In this document: positions 1 through 7,778 of the stretch, piece by piece
Numbering within the stretch: position 1 is the first letter of the stretch
How the letters are laid out: each line of letters begins with the position of its first letter
Assembly: GCF_003601925.1 (NCBI RefSeq)
Contig: NZ_QZWH01000038.1
Coordinates: forward strand, 27,528 to 91,527
Source: Buttiauxella izardii
GTDB lineage: Bacteria; Pseudomonadota; Gammaproteobacteria; Enterobacterales; Enterobacteriaceae
DNA: 64,000 nt
Direction of reading: 5' to 3'
Notes under the pieces: model-generated
Seen by the model: the letters and a program-made list of their open reading frames with translations, nothing else
Databases searched by the model: none
Told to the model about the DNA's origin: nothing
Translations under genes and position numbers: made by a program

Positions 1-922
1 TGATTTCAAAATCATCGCGCATCGAAGCGTGAGATTCAGCCATCAGCTCACCCATACGCAGCAAATCGCCTTTTGCCAGCGCGTCTGCCGCCTCAACGGT
101 GCGGATGTTTTCAGTCAGAACGTGGCGCACGCGTTTGGCGACAACCGGGTCAAGCTCATGAGCCACTTCATTAAATTTAGACAGCTCAACGTCGCGCAAC
201 GCTTTCTGGCTGAAGAAACGCGCACCGGTTTCGCATTGCTGGCGGCGGGTATTGTATTCGCTGCCGACCAGCGTGCGCTTGAAGTTACTGTTGATAATCA
301 CAACCGCGACGCCTTTTGGCATCGGAACCGCTTTAGTGCCGAGCGTGCGGCAATCAATCAGCAAAGCGTGATCTTTTTTGCCTAACGCTGAAATCAGCTG
401 ATCCATAATTCCGCAGTTACAGCCAACAAACTGGTTTTCTGCTTCCTGGCCATTTAACGCAATCTGCGAACCGTCCAGCGACAAATGATAAAGCTTCTGG
501 AACACCGTACCGACGGCCACTTCCAGTGAAGCCGATGAACTCAAGCCTGCACCTTGTGGCACGTTGCCGCTGATCACTAAATCCGCACCGCCAAAGTTTT
601 TATCACGCTTTTGCAGATGCTTCACCACGCCGCGAACGTAGTTCGACCACTGCTGCGTGTCGTGGCTCATGATCGGTTTATCCAGTGAAAACTCATCAAC
701 CTGGTTGTAATAATCCGCCGCAATAACACGTACCATGCGGTCGTCACGTTTTGCACAGCTGATCACCGTCTGGTAATCAATCGCGCATGGCAGCACGAAA
801 CCGTCGTTATAATCGGTGTGTTCGCCAATCAGATTTACGCGCCCCGGAGCCTGAATGGTGTGGGTCGCCGGATAGCCAAACTTTTCGGCAAAGAGGTGTT
901 GGGTATTATCTTTCAGACTCAT
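1..922 (-). CDS. galK: Galactokinase GalK (3' end beyond window)
   Basis: Phosphorylates alpha-D-galactose with ATP to galactose 1-phosphate, the first step of the Leloir pathway in the cytoplasm. Reading leftward from the ATG at 920-922, the protein starts [11 protein letters not shown]. It shows the galactokinase signature [13 protein letters not shown] near residues 33-45 and the GHMP-kinase ATP loop [11 protein letters not shown] near 133-143. About 307 codons are inside the window, compared with about 382 in E. coli, so the C-terminal fifth is cut by the edge. It is the last visible gene of galE-galT-galK and begins 4 nt after the galT stop, so it is probably translationally coupled. No frameshift is seen in the visible part. 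Confidence 0.97.
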   Translation of the reverse strand, partial: MSLKDNTQHLFAEKFGYPATHTIQAPGRVNLIGEHTDYNDGFVLPCAIDYQTVISCAKRDDRMVRVIAADYYNQVDEFSLDKPIMSHDTQQWSNYVRGVVKHLQKRDKNFGGADLVISGNVPQGAGLSSSASLEVAVGTVFQKLYHLSLDGSQIALNGQEAENQFVGCNCGIMDQLISALGKKDHALLIDCRTLGTKAVPMPKGVAVVIINSNFKRTLVGSEYNTRRQQCETGARFFSQKALRDVELSKFNEVAHELDPVVAKRVRHVLTENIRTVEAADALAKGDLLRMGELMAESHASMRDDFEI

Positions 923-926
923 TTTT

Positions 927-1973
927 TTATTCTCCGGATTGGCGAAAGTGGATATCGGATACCGCACGCAAGCGTTCTGCGGCTTGCTCTGCGGTTAAAT
1001 CACGTTGGGTTTCAGCCAGCATTTCATAGCCGACCATGAATTTACGCACGGTTGCGCTGCGCAACAGCGGTGGATAGAAGTGGGCATGTAATTGCCAGTG
1101 ACCATTTTCCTCGCCGTTAAACGGTGCGCCGTGCCAGCCCATGGAATACGGGAAGGAGCACTGGAACAGGTTGTCATAACGGCTGGTCAGTTTTTTCAGC
1201 GCCACGGCTAAATCACTACTTTGTTCAGCTGTTAAATCGGTGATGCGCAGGATATGCGTTTTTGGCAGCAACAGCGTTTCGAACGGCCAGGCCGCCCAAT
1301 AAGGCACTACCGCAATCCAGTGCTCGGTTTCAACCACCGTACGGCTGCCGTCTTTAAGCTCGCGCTGCGCGTAATCGACCAGCATCGCCGAGCCATTTTT
1401 AGCAAAATATTCACGCTGCAATACATCTTCACGCGCCACTTCGTTTGGCAGGAAGCTGTTTGCCCAAACCTGGCCGTGTGGATGCGGATTAGAGCAACCC
1501 ATCGCCGCGCCCTTGTTTTCAAAAACCTGCACCCACGGATAAGTTTTGCCTAAATCCGCAGTCTGTTCTTGCCAGGTTTTCACCACTTCTTCCAGCGCAG
1601 GCACAGAAAGTTGCGGCAGCGTTTTACTGTGGTCAGGAGAGAAGCAGATAACCCGGCTGGTGCCGCGTGCACTTTCACAACGCATCAGCGGATCGCCATT
1701 TTCCGGCGCATCCGGGGTGTCCGTCATTAGTGCGGCAAAATCATTGGTAAAAACAAAAGTGCCGGTGTATTGCGGGTTTTTATCGCCGGTTACGCGCGTA
1801 TTTCCGGGGCACAAGAAACAATCCGGATCGTGCTGCGGTAATGTTTCTTGCGATGGCGTTTCCTGCGCCCCTTGCCACGGGCGTTTAGCCCGATGCGGGG
1901 ACACCAGAATCCATTGTCCGGTCAGTGGGTTGTAACGACGATGTGGATGATCCACCGGGTTAAACTGCTCCAT
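927..1973 (-). CDS. galT: Galactose-1-phosphate uridylyltransferase GalT
   Basis: Exchanges UMP between UDP-glucose and galactose 1-phosphate in the Leloir pathway. From the ATG at 1971-1973 the protein has 348 aa, the family length. An in-frame GTG one codon upstream is possible, but the ATG matches E. coli. Visible features are the zinc-site cysteines in CFLCPGN (about 52-55), the active-site CSNPHPHGQ motif with the nucleotidylated His near 166, and the C-terminal [11 protein letters not shown] segment. It starts 9 nt after the galE stop and ends 4 nt before galK, within one operon controlled upstream of galE. Confidence 0.98.
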   Translation of the reverse strand: MEQFNPVDHPHRRYNPLTGQWILVSPHRAKRPWQGAQETPSQETLPQHDPDCFLCPGNTRVTGDKNPQYTGTFVFTNDFAALMTDTPDAPENGDPLMRCESARGTSRVICFSPDHSKTLPQLSVPALEEVVKTWQEQTADLGKTYPWVQVFENKGAAMGCSNPHPHGQVWANSFLPNEVAREDVLQREYFAKNGSAMLVDYAQRELKDGSRTVVETEHWIAVVPYWAAWPFETLLLPKTHILRITDLTAEQSSDLAVALKKLTSRYDNLFQCSFPYSMGWHGAPFNGEENGHWQLHAHFYPPLLRSATVRKFMVGYEMLAETQRDLTAEQAAERLRAVSDIHFRQSGE

Positions 1974-1982
1974 CACATTTCC

Positions 1983-2999
1983 TTAGTCTGGATAACCTTG
2001 AGGATGGCGGGACTGCCAGCGCCAGGTATCATCTGCCATTTCTTGCAGAGTCCGGCTGACACGCCAGTTAAGTTCTTGATCGGCTTTGGTGGCATCGGCC
2101 CAATAAGCGGGGAGGTCGCCATCACGACGCGGGGCGAAGTGATAATTCACCGGCTTGCCGCAAGCGGTGCTGAAGGCGTTGATCACGTCCAGCACGCTGC
2201 TGCCAATGCCAGCGCCGAGGTTGTAAATATGCACGCCAGGTTTGCCTTGCAGTGTTTGCATCGCGGCAACGTGGCCGTCAGCCAAATCCATCACGTGAAT
2301 ATAGTCGCGCACGCCGGTGCCGTCTTCGGTTGGATAATCATTACCAAAAACTGCCAGCGAATCGCGACGCCCTACGGCAACCTGTGCGATATACGGCATC
2401 AGGTTATTGGGAATACCTTGCGGATCTTCCCCCATATCGCCTGACGGATGCGCGCCAACCGGGTTGAAGTAACGCAACAGCGCCACGCTCCAGTTCGGCT
2501 GGGCTTTTTGCAGGTCAGCCAGAATCTGTTCAACCATCAGCTTGCTGCGGCCATAAGGGCTGGCAGGGGTTCCGGTTGGGAAACTTTCAACATAAGGGAT
2601 TTGCGGCTGATCGCCATAAACGGTGGCGGAGGAGCTGAAGATGAAGTTGGTGACGTTGGCGATGCGCATCGCGGAAATCAGGCGCAAAGTGCCGGTAACA
2701 TTGTTGTCGTAATATTCCAGCGGCTTGTTAACGGACTCGCCGACAGCTTTAAGCCCGGCAAAATGGATAACCGCATCAATTTGATGGTCGTGGAAAATTT
2801 CAGCCAACAGGCCTTCATCACGGATATCACCGTCGATGAACAGCGGATGTTTACCGCCAAGGCGTTCAATGACCGGCAGCACGCTGCGTTTGCTGTTGCA
2901 GAGGTTATCCAGAATGACGACATCGTGGCCATTTTGCAGAAGTTGCACACAAGTGTGACTTCCAATGTAACCGCTACCACCTGTTACCAATACTCTCAT
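1983..2999 (-). CDS. galE: UDP-glucose 4-epimerase GalE
   Basis: Interconverts UDP-galactose and UDP-glucose using tightly bound NAD. It is the first gene of the gal operon. The start is the ATG at 2997-2999 (MRVLVTGGSGYIGS), giving 338 aa as in E. coli. The frame stays open 14 codons further up, but only this ATG has a GGAGCG Shine-Dalgarno and the canonical start. Visible are the Rossmann motif GGSGYIG, the SSSATVYG serine region and the SDR catalytic YGRSK (Tyr and Lys). The internal Gal operator lies within the first codons. Confidence 0.98.
   Translation of the reverse strand: MRVLVTGGSGYIGSHTCVQLLQNGHDVVILDNLCNSKRSVLPVIERLGGKHPLFIDGDIRDEGLLAEIFHDHQIDAVIHFAGLKAVGESVNKPLEYYDNNVTGTLRLISAMRIANVTNFIFSSSATVYGDQPQIPYVESFPTGTPASPYGRSKLMVEQILADLQKAQPNWSVALLRYFNPVGAHPSGDMGEDPQGIPNNLMPYIAQVAVGRRDSLAVFGNDYPTEDGTGVRDYIHVMDLADGHVAAMQTLQGKPGVHIYNLGAGIGSSVLDVINAFSTACGKPVNYHFAPRRDGDLPAYWADATKADQELNWRVSRTLQEMADDTWRWQSRHPQGYPD
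2965..2980 (-). promoter_or_regulatory. Internal Gal operator OI inside galE
   Basis: The minus strand reads GTGGTAGCGGTTACAT, which is the sequence I recall for the internal gal operator of E. coli. It fits the GalR/GalS consensus GTGNAANCGNTTNCAC. It lies within galE codons 7-12. Its centre is 113 bp from the external operator, as expected for GalR-HU DNA looping. Confidence 0.85.
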
Positions 3000-3031
3000 T
3001 TTTCGCTCCATTGCGCGTATGGTATGTAATA

Positions 3032-3074
3032 ATCTTAGCATAACAGAGATGCGAAAAGTGTGACATGTGCTAAA
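3032..3074 (-). promoter_or_regulatory. gal operon promoter region with CRP site
   Basis: On the minus strand a CRP-type half-site and spacer (ATGTCACACTTTTCG) precede overlapping -10 elements. The P2 -10 TATGCT (3036-3042 region) is identical to E. coli. The overlapping P1 -10 reads TAAGAT (3032-3037), whereas E. coli has TATGGT, and it keeps the extended -10 TG. The layout of CRP site at about -40 and two overlapping promoters is that of E. coli galP1/P2. Confidence 0.75.
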
Positions 3075-3077
3075 TTA

Positions 3078-3093
3078 GTGGAATCGTTTACAC
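3078..3093 (-). promoter_or_regulatory. External Gal operator OE
   Basis: The minus strand reads GTGTAAACGATTCCAC, a match to the GalR/GalS consensus, just upstream of the CRP site of the gal promoter. With the internal operator it forms the pair used for repression looping. Confidence 0.88.
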
Positions 3094-3178
3094 TAATATT
3101 TCAACGGCAGATATCATCATAGAAAATGATTATAAAACAAATGAGTAGAGTGGGGCTGTTGCGGGTTGTCTGAAAGTC

Positions 3179-3207
3179 GGGTGGATACTTGAAACCGTTA
3201 TCCACCC
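3179..3207. repeat. Inverted repeat downstream of modF
   Basis: GGGTGGATA and TATCCACCC are separated by 11 nt, giving a perfect 9-bp stem. It lies 16 nt beyond the modF stop on the minus strand. It has no strong T run, so it is a weak terminator or an RNA-stabilising hairpin between modF and the gal promoter. Confidence 0.5.
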
Positions 3208-3222
3208 GGAATATGACGCGCT

Positions 3223-4704
3223 TTATTTTGCGGGCGGCAAGTCATCAAACTGATAGCGATAAGCGTCGCCGTCGGCCACGAAGGTTAGCCGTTTGGTGAT
3301 GCACTCTGGCGCATCTTCCGCATGGTGAGAAACAAACAGCAGTTGGGTCTCGCCTTCACCAATCAGGATATCAATAAAGCGGCGCACCAACTGGCGATTC
3401 AGCGGATCAAGCCCTTGCAGCGGTTCATCCAGAATCAGCAATGTAGGGTGTTTTACCAGCGCGCGAGCAATCAAAGCCAGGCGTTGTTGGCCCCAGGAAA
3501 GACTGTGGAAAGGGGCGTCAGCAATCGCATTATCCATGCCGAGCATGTTCAGCCACTGGCGGGCGAGTTTTTGCTGGCGATCAGAAACAGCCTGATAAAT
3601 GCCAATCGAATCGAAATAACCCGAGAGCACCACATTGCGCACCGTAGTGCTGACGCGGTAATCCAGATGCAAATTACTGCTGACGTAACCAATATGCTTT
3701 TTGATATCCCAGATGGTTTCGCCGCTGCCGCGACGGCGGCCAAACAGCGTCAGATCGTTGCTGTAACCCTGCGGATGATCGCCGGTAATCAGACTGAGTA
3801 ATGTCGATTTACCCGCGCCGTTTGGCCCGACGATTTGCCAGTGCTCGCCAGGATTTACCGTCCAGGACAGTTTATGCAGGATAGGGCGGTCGTTATATTC
3901 CACCACGCCATCGCGAAGAATAATGCGCGGCTGGTTTTCGGGAAGCGTATAACGCGCACTCGGATCGTCTGCTTCCGGCAGTGCAACGCCCGCCAGTTTT
4001 TCGCTGTGGGCCAGTTGTGCAATCAGCGCCTGTTCGAGCAGCTTTTGTTTTTCACCGACTTCAATCAGCGCGCAGTCGGCCAGCACGCCAGCGTGCTGGA
4101 CAAAATCAGGGATTTCATCAAAGCGGTTCAGCACCAAAACCACGGTGTAACCTTGGGTGCTCAGTTCACCTAATAATGCGGCGAGTTGCTCGCGGGATTT
4201 CACATCCAGCCCGTCAAATGGCTCATCAAAAATCAGCAAATCGGGCTGTGACATCAGCGCCTGGCAAAGCAGCGTTTTGCACGTTTCACCAGTAGAAAGG
4301 TATTTAAAACGGCGAGTGAGTAACGGCGCGATGCCGAAAAGCTCCGCCAGTTGCTGGCAGCGGGCTTCGTCTTTGACTTCATCCTGAATAATTTGCGCCG
4401 TGGTGCGCCCGGTATCGTCTTCGTCAGGACTCAATAAATCGGTGTTATTGCGCTGCCATTCATCGCTGACTAACTTTTGGAGCTGTTCAAAAGAAAGATG
4501 GGCGATACGAGAAAATGTGCACTTGCGCTCGCCCTTTTGCACGGGAAGTGAACCGGCTAATGCGCGGGCAAGGGCTGATTTACCGCTGCCATTCGCACCG
4601 ACAAACGCCCAGCTTTCACCGGCGTTAATGGTTAAATCATTGAGGGCAAGAGTTCGGGTGTCGCTAAGGTGAAATACCCCTTGCGAAATATGCAACGCAG
4701 TCAT
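3223..4704 (-). CDS. modF: Tandem ABC ATPase ModF
   Basis: A 493-aa protein with two ABC ATPase domains and no membrane segments. The first domain has Walker [12 protein letters not shown] (about 36-46), signature LSTGETCK and Walker B LLIFDEPFD. The second has Walker [12 protein letters not shown] (about 293-303), signature LSWGQQRLAL and Walker B LLILDEPLQG. E. coli ModF (about 490 aa) is called a molybdate-linked ATPase because it follows modE, but its substrate is not established. It lies 76 nt downstream of modE on the same strand and probably shares its transcript. Confidence 0.93.
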   Translation of the reverse strand: MTALHISQGVFHLSDTRTLALNDLTINAGESWAFVGANGSGKSALARALAGSLPVQKGERKCTFSRIAHLSFEQLQKLVSDEWQRNNTDLLSPDEDDTGRTTAQIIQDEVKDEARCQQLAELFGIAPLLTRRFKYLSTGETCKTLLCQALMSQPDLLIFDEPFDGLDVKSREQLAALLGELSTQGYTVVLVLNRFDEIPDFVQHAGVLADCALIEVGEKQKLLEQALIAQLAHSEKLAGVALPEADDPSARYTLPENQPRIILRDGVVEYNDRPILHKLSWTVNPGEHWQIVGPNGAGKSTLLSLITGDHPQGYSNDLTLFGRRRGSGETIWDIKKHIGYVSSNLHLDYRVSTTVRNVVLSGYFDSIGIYQAVSDRQQKLARQWLNMLGMDNAIADAPFHSLSWGQQRLALIARALVKHPTLLILDEPLQGLDPLNRQLVRRFIDILIGEGETQLLFVSHHAEDAPECITKRLTFVADGDAYRYQFDDLPPAK

Positions 4705-4780
4705 AAATCATTCCATTTTTTGCAGTGATTAACGTCAGATTTAAATATTGCCTGCGCCCTTGTCAATTCGCCGCGCGGTT

Positions 4781-5572
4781 TTAGCACAGCGTGGCGATAA
4801 TCACGCGATCGGCATTAAAAAATGCTATGACTTCAGCACCTTCTACCAGCGCCTGAATTTCTACCACGCTATTTGGCACGGTGGCGCACAGCGTTTGCCC
4901 GTCTGGCAGCTGCACCAGAATTTCGCTTTGCTCACTCCCTTGCTGAATATGACTGATCTTGCCGTTGAGTTGGTTATCGGCACCGCTGGCGCGTTTTGCA
5001 TCCGTTGTGATTTCCACCCACGGCGCTTTAATCAGCACCAGCACTTCTTTGCCTTCGCTCAAACCCAGGCGTTCGGCACTCTGGCGCGTAATCGCCGCCT
5101 GTAAACGGGTTGAACCATCCGCCAGTAGGATATCAACGTGCTGTTGCACTTGTTCGCAATCGCGATGCAAAACGGTGCCAAAAAGCTGGTTACGGGCGCT
5201 GGTTTGCAAGGAAAATCGGGAAATGGCAGCGAGCAGGCTGTCGAGCGGTAAAGCGTCATCTCGCAGCACATCGAAGGCTTTTTGTTGGATTTGCGCGAGC
5301 AATTCATATAGCTGAATCAGGCGCTCGCCATAACGCGTCAGAACCGCGCCGCCACCGCCTTTGCCGCCGGTTGCTCTATCAACCAGCGTCTCGTCGCTAA
5401 GCTGATTCATCTCATTGATGGCGTCCCAGGCGCTCTTATAGCTAATGCCTGCAAGCTTCGCGCCCTGGCTAATTGAGCCGGTATGTTGTATTTGTTTAAG
5501 TAGCGCGATACGACGTGGATCGGCGAACAGCCGCTGCTGGAGTTTCAGCGTCAGGAGAATTTCAGCTTGCAT
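4781..5572 (-). CDS. modE: Molybdate-responsive regulator ModE
   Basis: Dimeric DNA-binding regulator that represses molybdate uptake genes and activates molybdoenzyme genes when it binds molybdate. The 263-aa length matches the family. The N-terminal winged helix spans about residues 1-115 (SISQGAKLAGISYKSAWDAINEMN is the recognition region). It is followed by two molybdate-binding MOP repeats (about 124-191 and 195-262, each with the RNQL/ADNQL start). It is divergent from acrZ. In E. coli the modABC transporter lies just past acrZ, but here that position holds yjiN, so its main known target operon must be elsewhere or absent. Confidence 0.96.
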   Translation of the reverse strand: MQAEILLTLKLQQRLFADPRRIALLKQIQHTGSISQGAKLAGISYKSAWDAINEMNQLSDETLVDRATGGKGGGGAVLTRYGERLIQLYELLAQIQQKAFDVLRDDALPLDSLLAAISRFSLQTSARNQLFGTVLHRDCEQVQQHVDILLADGSTRLQAAITRQSAERLGLSEGKEVLVLIKAPWVEITTDAKRASGADNQLNGKISHIQQGSEQSEILVQLPDGQTLCATVPNSVVEIQALVEGAEVIAFFNADRVIIATLC

Positions 5573-5700
5573 AACCGCTCCGTAATAAGGAAAACGCCAT
5601 TTTCCCCTATTGCGTGGGGTTGGGCAAATCGCACAAAAGGAGAGTGCGTTTTTCTGTCAGGTCGTTAGAATAGCCGCTCTCACTTTTGTTGGAGGCATCC

Positions 5701-5853
5701 ATGTTAGAGTTATTGAAAAGCTTGGTGTTTGCCGTGGTCATGGTGCCTATCGTTATGGCAGTGATCCTCGGTCTTATCTATGGATTGGGTGAAGTCTTTA
5801 ACGTCTTCTCAAAAGTCGGTCATAACGACCAACCTAAGAAACAAAACCATTGA
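5701..5853 (+). CDS. acrZ: AcrAB-TolC accessory small protein AcrZ
   Basis: A 50-aa single-span inner-membrane protein that binds AcrB and changes the drug range of the AcrAB-TolC pump. It starts [16 protein letters not shown] and keeps the hydrophobic helix to about residue 30, followed by the polar tail ending KKQNH. It closely matches the 49-aa E. coli protein. A GGAGG Shine-Dalgarno lies 7 nt upstream. It is divergent from modE, as in E. coli, and ends at a strong terminator. Confidence 0.95.
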   Translation: MLELLKSLVFAVVMVPIVMAVILGLIYGLGEVFNVFSKVGHNDQPKKQNH

Positions 5854-5860
5854 TTCCCTA

Positions 5861-5885
5861 ACGCCCGCTGATGCGGGCGTTTCTT
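5861..5885 (+). terminator. Rho-independent terminator after acrZ
   Basis: ACGCCCGC and GCGGGCGT form an 8-bp GC-rich stem with a TGAT loop, followed by TTCTTT. It lies 7 nt beyond the acrZ stop and immediately after the end of convergent yjiN. Confidence 0.85.
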
Positions 5886-5893
5886 TATCCTCT

Positions 5894-7174
5894 TCATAAA
5901 TTCAGCAACGGCAGCAATGTCGGTATTTGCGACAGCAGATACAGCACCAGCCCGATTGAACCCCCAACCAGCGTGCCGTTAATACGGATAAACTGTAAAT
6001 CCTTGCCGATATTCAGCTCGATTTGCCGCGACATATCCTGCGCATCCCAGCTTTTCACCGTATCGCTAATATGACGGGTTAAAAACGTGGCAAACTCCGG
6101 TGCCATTTTTTGCACCGCTTGCTCCAGATGTTCATTCAGTGAAGTGCGCAGCGCACTGTCAGCAACCAGCGTTTCCCCCAGCCACTGCCCGGCTTCTGCA
6201 ATCCGTTGTTTTACCCGCGAATCCTCTGAGTTGATATCGACTTTCAGCCATTGGCGCAGGTCGCCCCATAATTCACCCAGATAGCGATTAAACGCTTCAT
6301 CTTCTTTCAAATAACTCTTAATGCTGTCGGCTTTCTCAGCCATTTGCGGTGAGTGTTTAAGGTTATCAATCAGCTTCAGCGTAGCGCGATCAAATGCCTG
6401 GCGGATCTGGTGCCCCTGATCGTGGCTGACGTCATCGAGAAACGAATTGACCGCATTAGAAACCATGTCGGCGCTGTGTTCCCCGAGCCATTCTGTTGGC
6501 AGGATTTTGGCTTTGCGTGGGTGTTCGGTTTCCAGCCAACGCACAATCTGGCGGGCGATAAGCGCGCGGGTGCTATCGCGTTTAATCAGCGTCAGCATTT
6601 GAGCAATAACGGCGTCGAGCAATTCCTGATGGCGATTATTTTTGGTCAGGCTTTCCAGCAGCAGAGCACTGGAATGGGTCAAATCGACCTTATCGATAGC
6701 CTTGTGAACCGCCTGGCGAATTAAACGCTGAATACGTGCATCGTCAGTCAGGTCGAGAAACGCGCTCATCACTTGCAGCAGATGCTGCCCGACGCGCTGT
6801 GCATTATCGGGCTTGCTGAACCACTGGCCAATCATGTGCGCCGGTTGGTGGCGGCGAATCAGGGCAATCAACGATTGGGTATCGAGAAACTTCTCTTGCA
6901 CGAAGATGCCGAGATTTTCACCAATCCGGTCTTTATTGCGCGGAATAATCGCCGTATGGCGGGAAATAAAAGGAATGGGGACACGATGAAATAGCGCTGC
7001 AACGGCAAACCAGTCAGCGAGCGCACCCACCATCGCGGCTTCGGCGATCGCCTTTAAACCACTTACCCAGAAGTTGGGTGGCAAAAAGAGGGTAGTCACA
7101 AAGGTTACAGCGGCAATCAGCAGTAATGACAACGCCAGGCGCTTGGTTCGTTTTAGTTCAGCTATTTTCTCCAT
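5894..7174 (-). CDS. yjiN: DUF445 inner-membrane protein YjiN
   Basis: A 426-aa protein of the DUF445 family, the same length as E. coli YjiN, whose function is not known. There is one hydrophobic segment near the N-terminus (about 13-33) followed by the family signature [19 protein letters not shown] (about 45-63), a long helical cytoplasmic or peripheral region, and a C-terminal hydrophobic hairpin ([21 protein letters not shown]). In E. coli yjiN is at about minute 98, so here it is out of that context, converging on acrZ. It is divergent from the SOS operon, so its promoter shares 7175-7328 with the LexA site. Confidence 0.9.
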   Translation of the reverse strand: MEKIAELKRTKRLALSLLLIAAVTFVTTLFLPPNFWVSGLKAIAEAAMVGALADWFAVAALFHRVPIPFISRHTAIIPRNKDRIGENLGIFVQEKFLDTQSLIALIRRHQPAHMIGQWFSKPDNAQRVGQHLLQVMSAFLDLTDDARIQRLIRQAVHKAIDKVDLTHSSALLLESLTKNNRHQELLDAVIAQMLTLIKRDSTRALIARQIVRWLETEHPRKAKILPTEWLGEHSADMVSNAVNSFLDDVSHDQGHQIRQAFDRATLKLIDNLKHSPQMAEKADSIKSYLKEDEAFNRYLGELWGDLRQWLKVDINSEDSRVKQRIAEAGQWLGETLVADSALRTSLNEHLEQAVQKMAPEFATFLTRHISDTVKSWDAQDMSRQIELNIGKDLQFIRINGTLVGGSIGLVLYLLSQIPTLLPLLNL

Positions 7175-7328
7175 TAGCTAAGCATAGAACGGCGAGCAGC
7201 GGATCGGTAGGGCAAATTTGCGTTGCGATTAATCCCGAGCGATTTCGATTAACTAAATTTTCCACTCCTTCAAATTGTTATAAGAATCTTCCTGCAAGCG
7301 ACTTGCCTGATGCCTTCATTTAACGATA

Positions 7329-7344
7329 CTGTATGTATATACAG
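7329..7344 (+). promoter_or_regulatory. LexA (SOS) box upstream of umuD
   Basis: CTGTATGTATATACAG is a perfect CTGT-N8-ACAG palindrome with an alternating TA core, typical of high-affinity enterobacterial LexA sites. It lies 22 bp before the leader ORF and 78 bp before umuD, so the operon should be strongly SOS-repressed. Divergent yjiN starts 155 bp away. Confidence 0.93.
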
Positions 7345-7365
7345 TTATTCTTGTTGGGGGATTAT

Positions 7366-7419
7366 ATGGCAGCGCTGACGCTTTTAGTTTTTGGCTTATT
7401 AGCAAGTGATGGAGCATAA
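7366..7419 (+). CDS. Possible 17-aa leader peptide upstream of umuD
   Basis: ATG at 7366 opens a short frame coding MAALTLLVFGLLASDGA and ends with TAA at 7417-7419. GGGGG lies 5 nt before the ATG, a credible Shine-Dalgarno. The stop is 2 nt before the umuD ATG, an arrangement suited to translational coupling. The peptide is hydrophobic and does not resemble the missing N-terminal arm of UmuD in any obvious way. It could be a real leader or membrane peptide, or chance; there is no family evidence. Confidence 0.35.
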   Translation: MAALTLLVFGLLASDGA

Positions 7420-7421
7420 CC

Positions 7422-7778
7422 ATGGGCGCATTTCCATCACCGGCTCAGGATTATGCCGAGCAGAGCATTAATCTTCATGATTTGCTGGTTAAACATCCCA
7501 CTGCCACATATTTCGTTCGGGCTGCGGACGATTCGATGATCAACGGCGGGATCGGTAAGGATGACTTGCTGGTGGTCGATAGCGCCAGAACGGCGGTGCA
7601 TAACAATATTGTGATTGCAGCGATCAATGGCGAATTTATTATCAGACAGTTACAGCTTCGGCCTGTGATTCAGTTAATGCCACTCAATCGTGCCTACAAA
7701 CCGACTTTCCTCGGAACCGATGAGGCGCTTGAGGTATTTGGTGTCGTTACTTTTATTGTGAAAGCAGCGAGTGAATGA
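7422..7778 (+). CDS. umuD: UmuD-family protein made in the short UmuD'-like form
   Basis: Subunit of the error-prone DNA polymerase V (UmuD'2C). E. coli UmuD has 139 aa and must cut itself between Cys24 and Gly25 to become active. This 118-aa protein starts MGAFPSPAQDY, exactly at that point, so the N-terminal arm and cleavage site are absent. An in-frame TGA at 7407-7409 rules out an upstream extension. The nucleophile Ser is kept (ADDSMINGG, Ser60 equivalent), but the general-base Lys97 position is Arg (GEFIIRQLQLRP). The start has GGAG 7 nt upstream. It is the first full gene of an SOS operon and its TGA overlaps the umuC ATG. Phage P1 HumD is a known naturally UmuD'-like protein. Confidence 0.9.
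   Translation: MGAFPSPAQDYAEQSINLHDLLVKHPTATYFVRAADDSMINGGIGKDDLLVVDSARTAVHNNIVIAAINGEFIIRQLQLRPVIQLMPLNRAYKPTFLGTDEALEVFGVVTFIVKAASE

Noticed and set aside
5573..5860. ModE-binding box next to modE/acrZ
   Set aside because: modABC is absent here and I could not find a convincing ModE palindrome near acrZ.
7366..7421. The missing UmuD N-terminal arm in a shifted frame upstream
   Set aside because: The upstream frames do not resemble the UmuD arm or its cleavage site, so a simple frameshift does not explain the short form.
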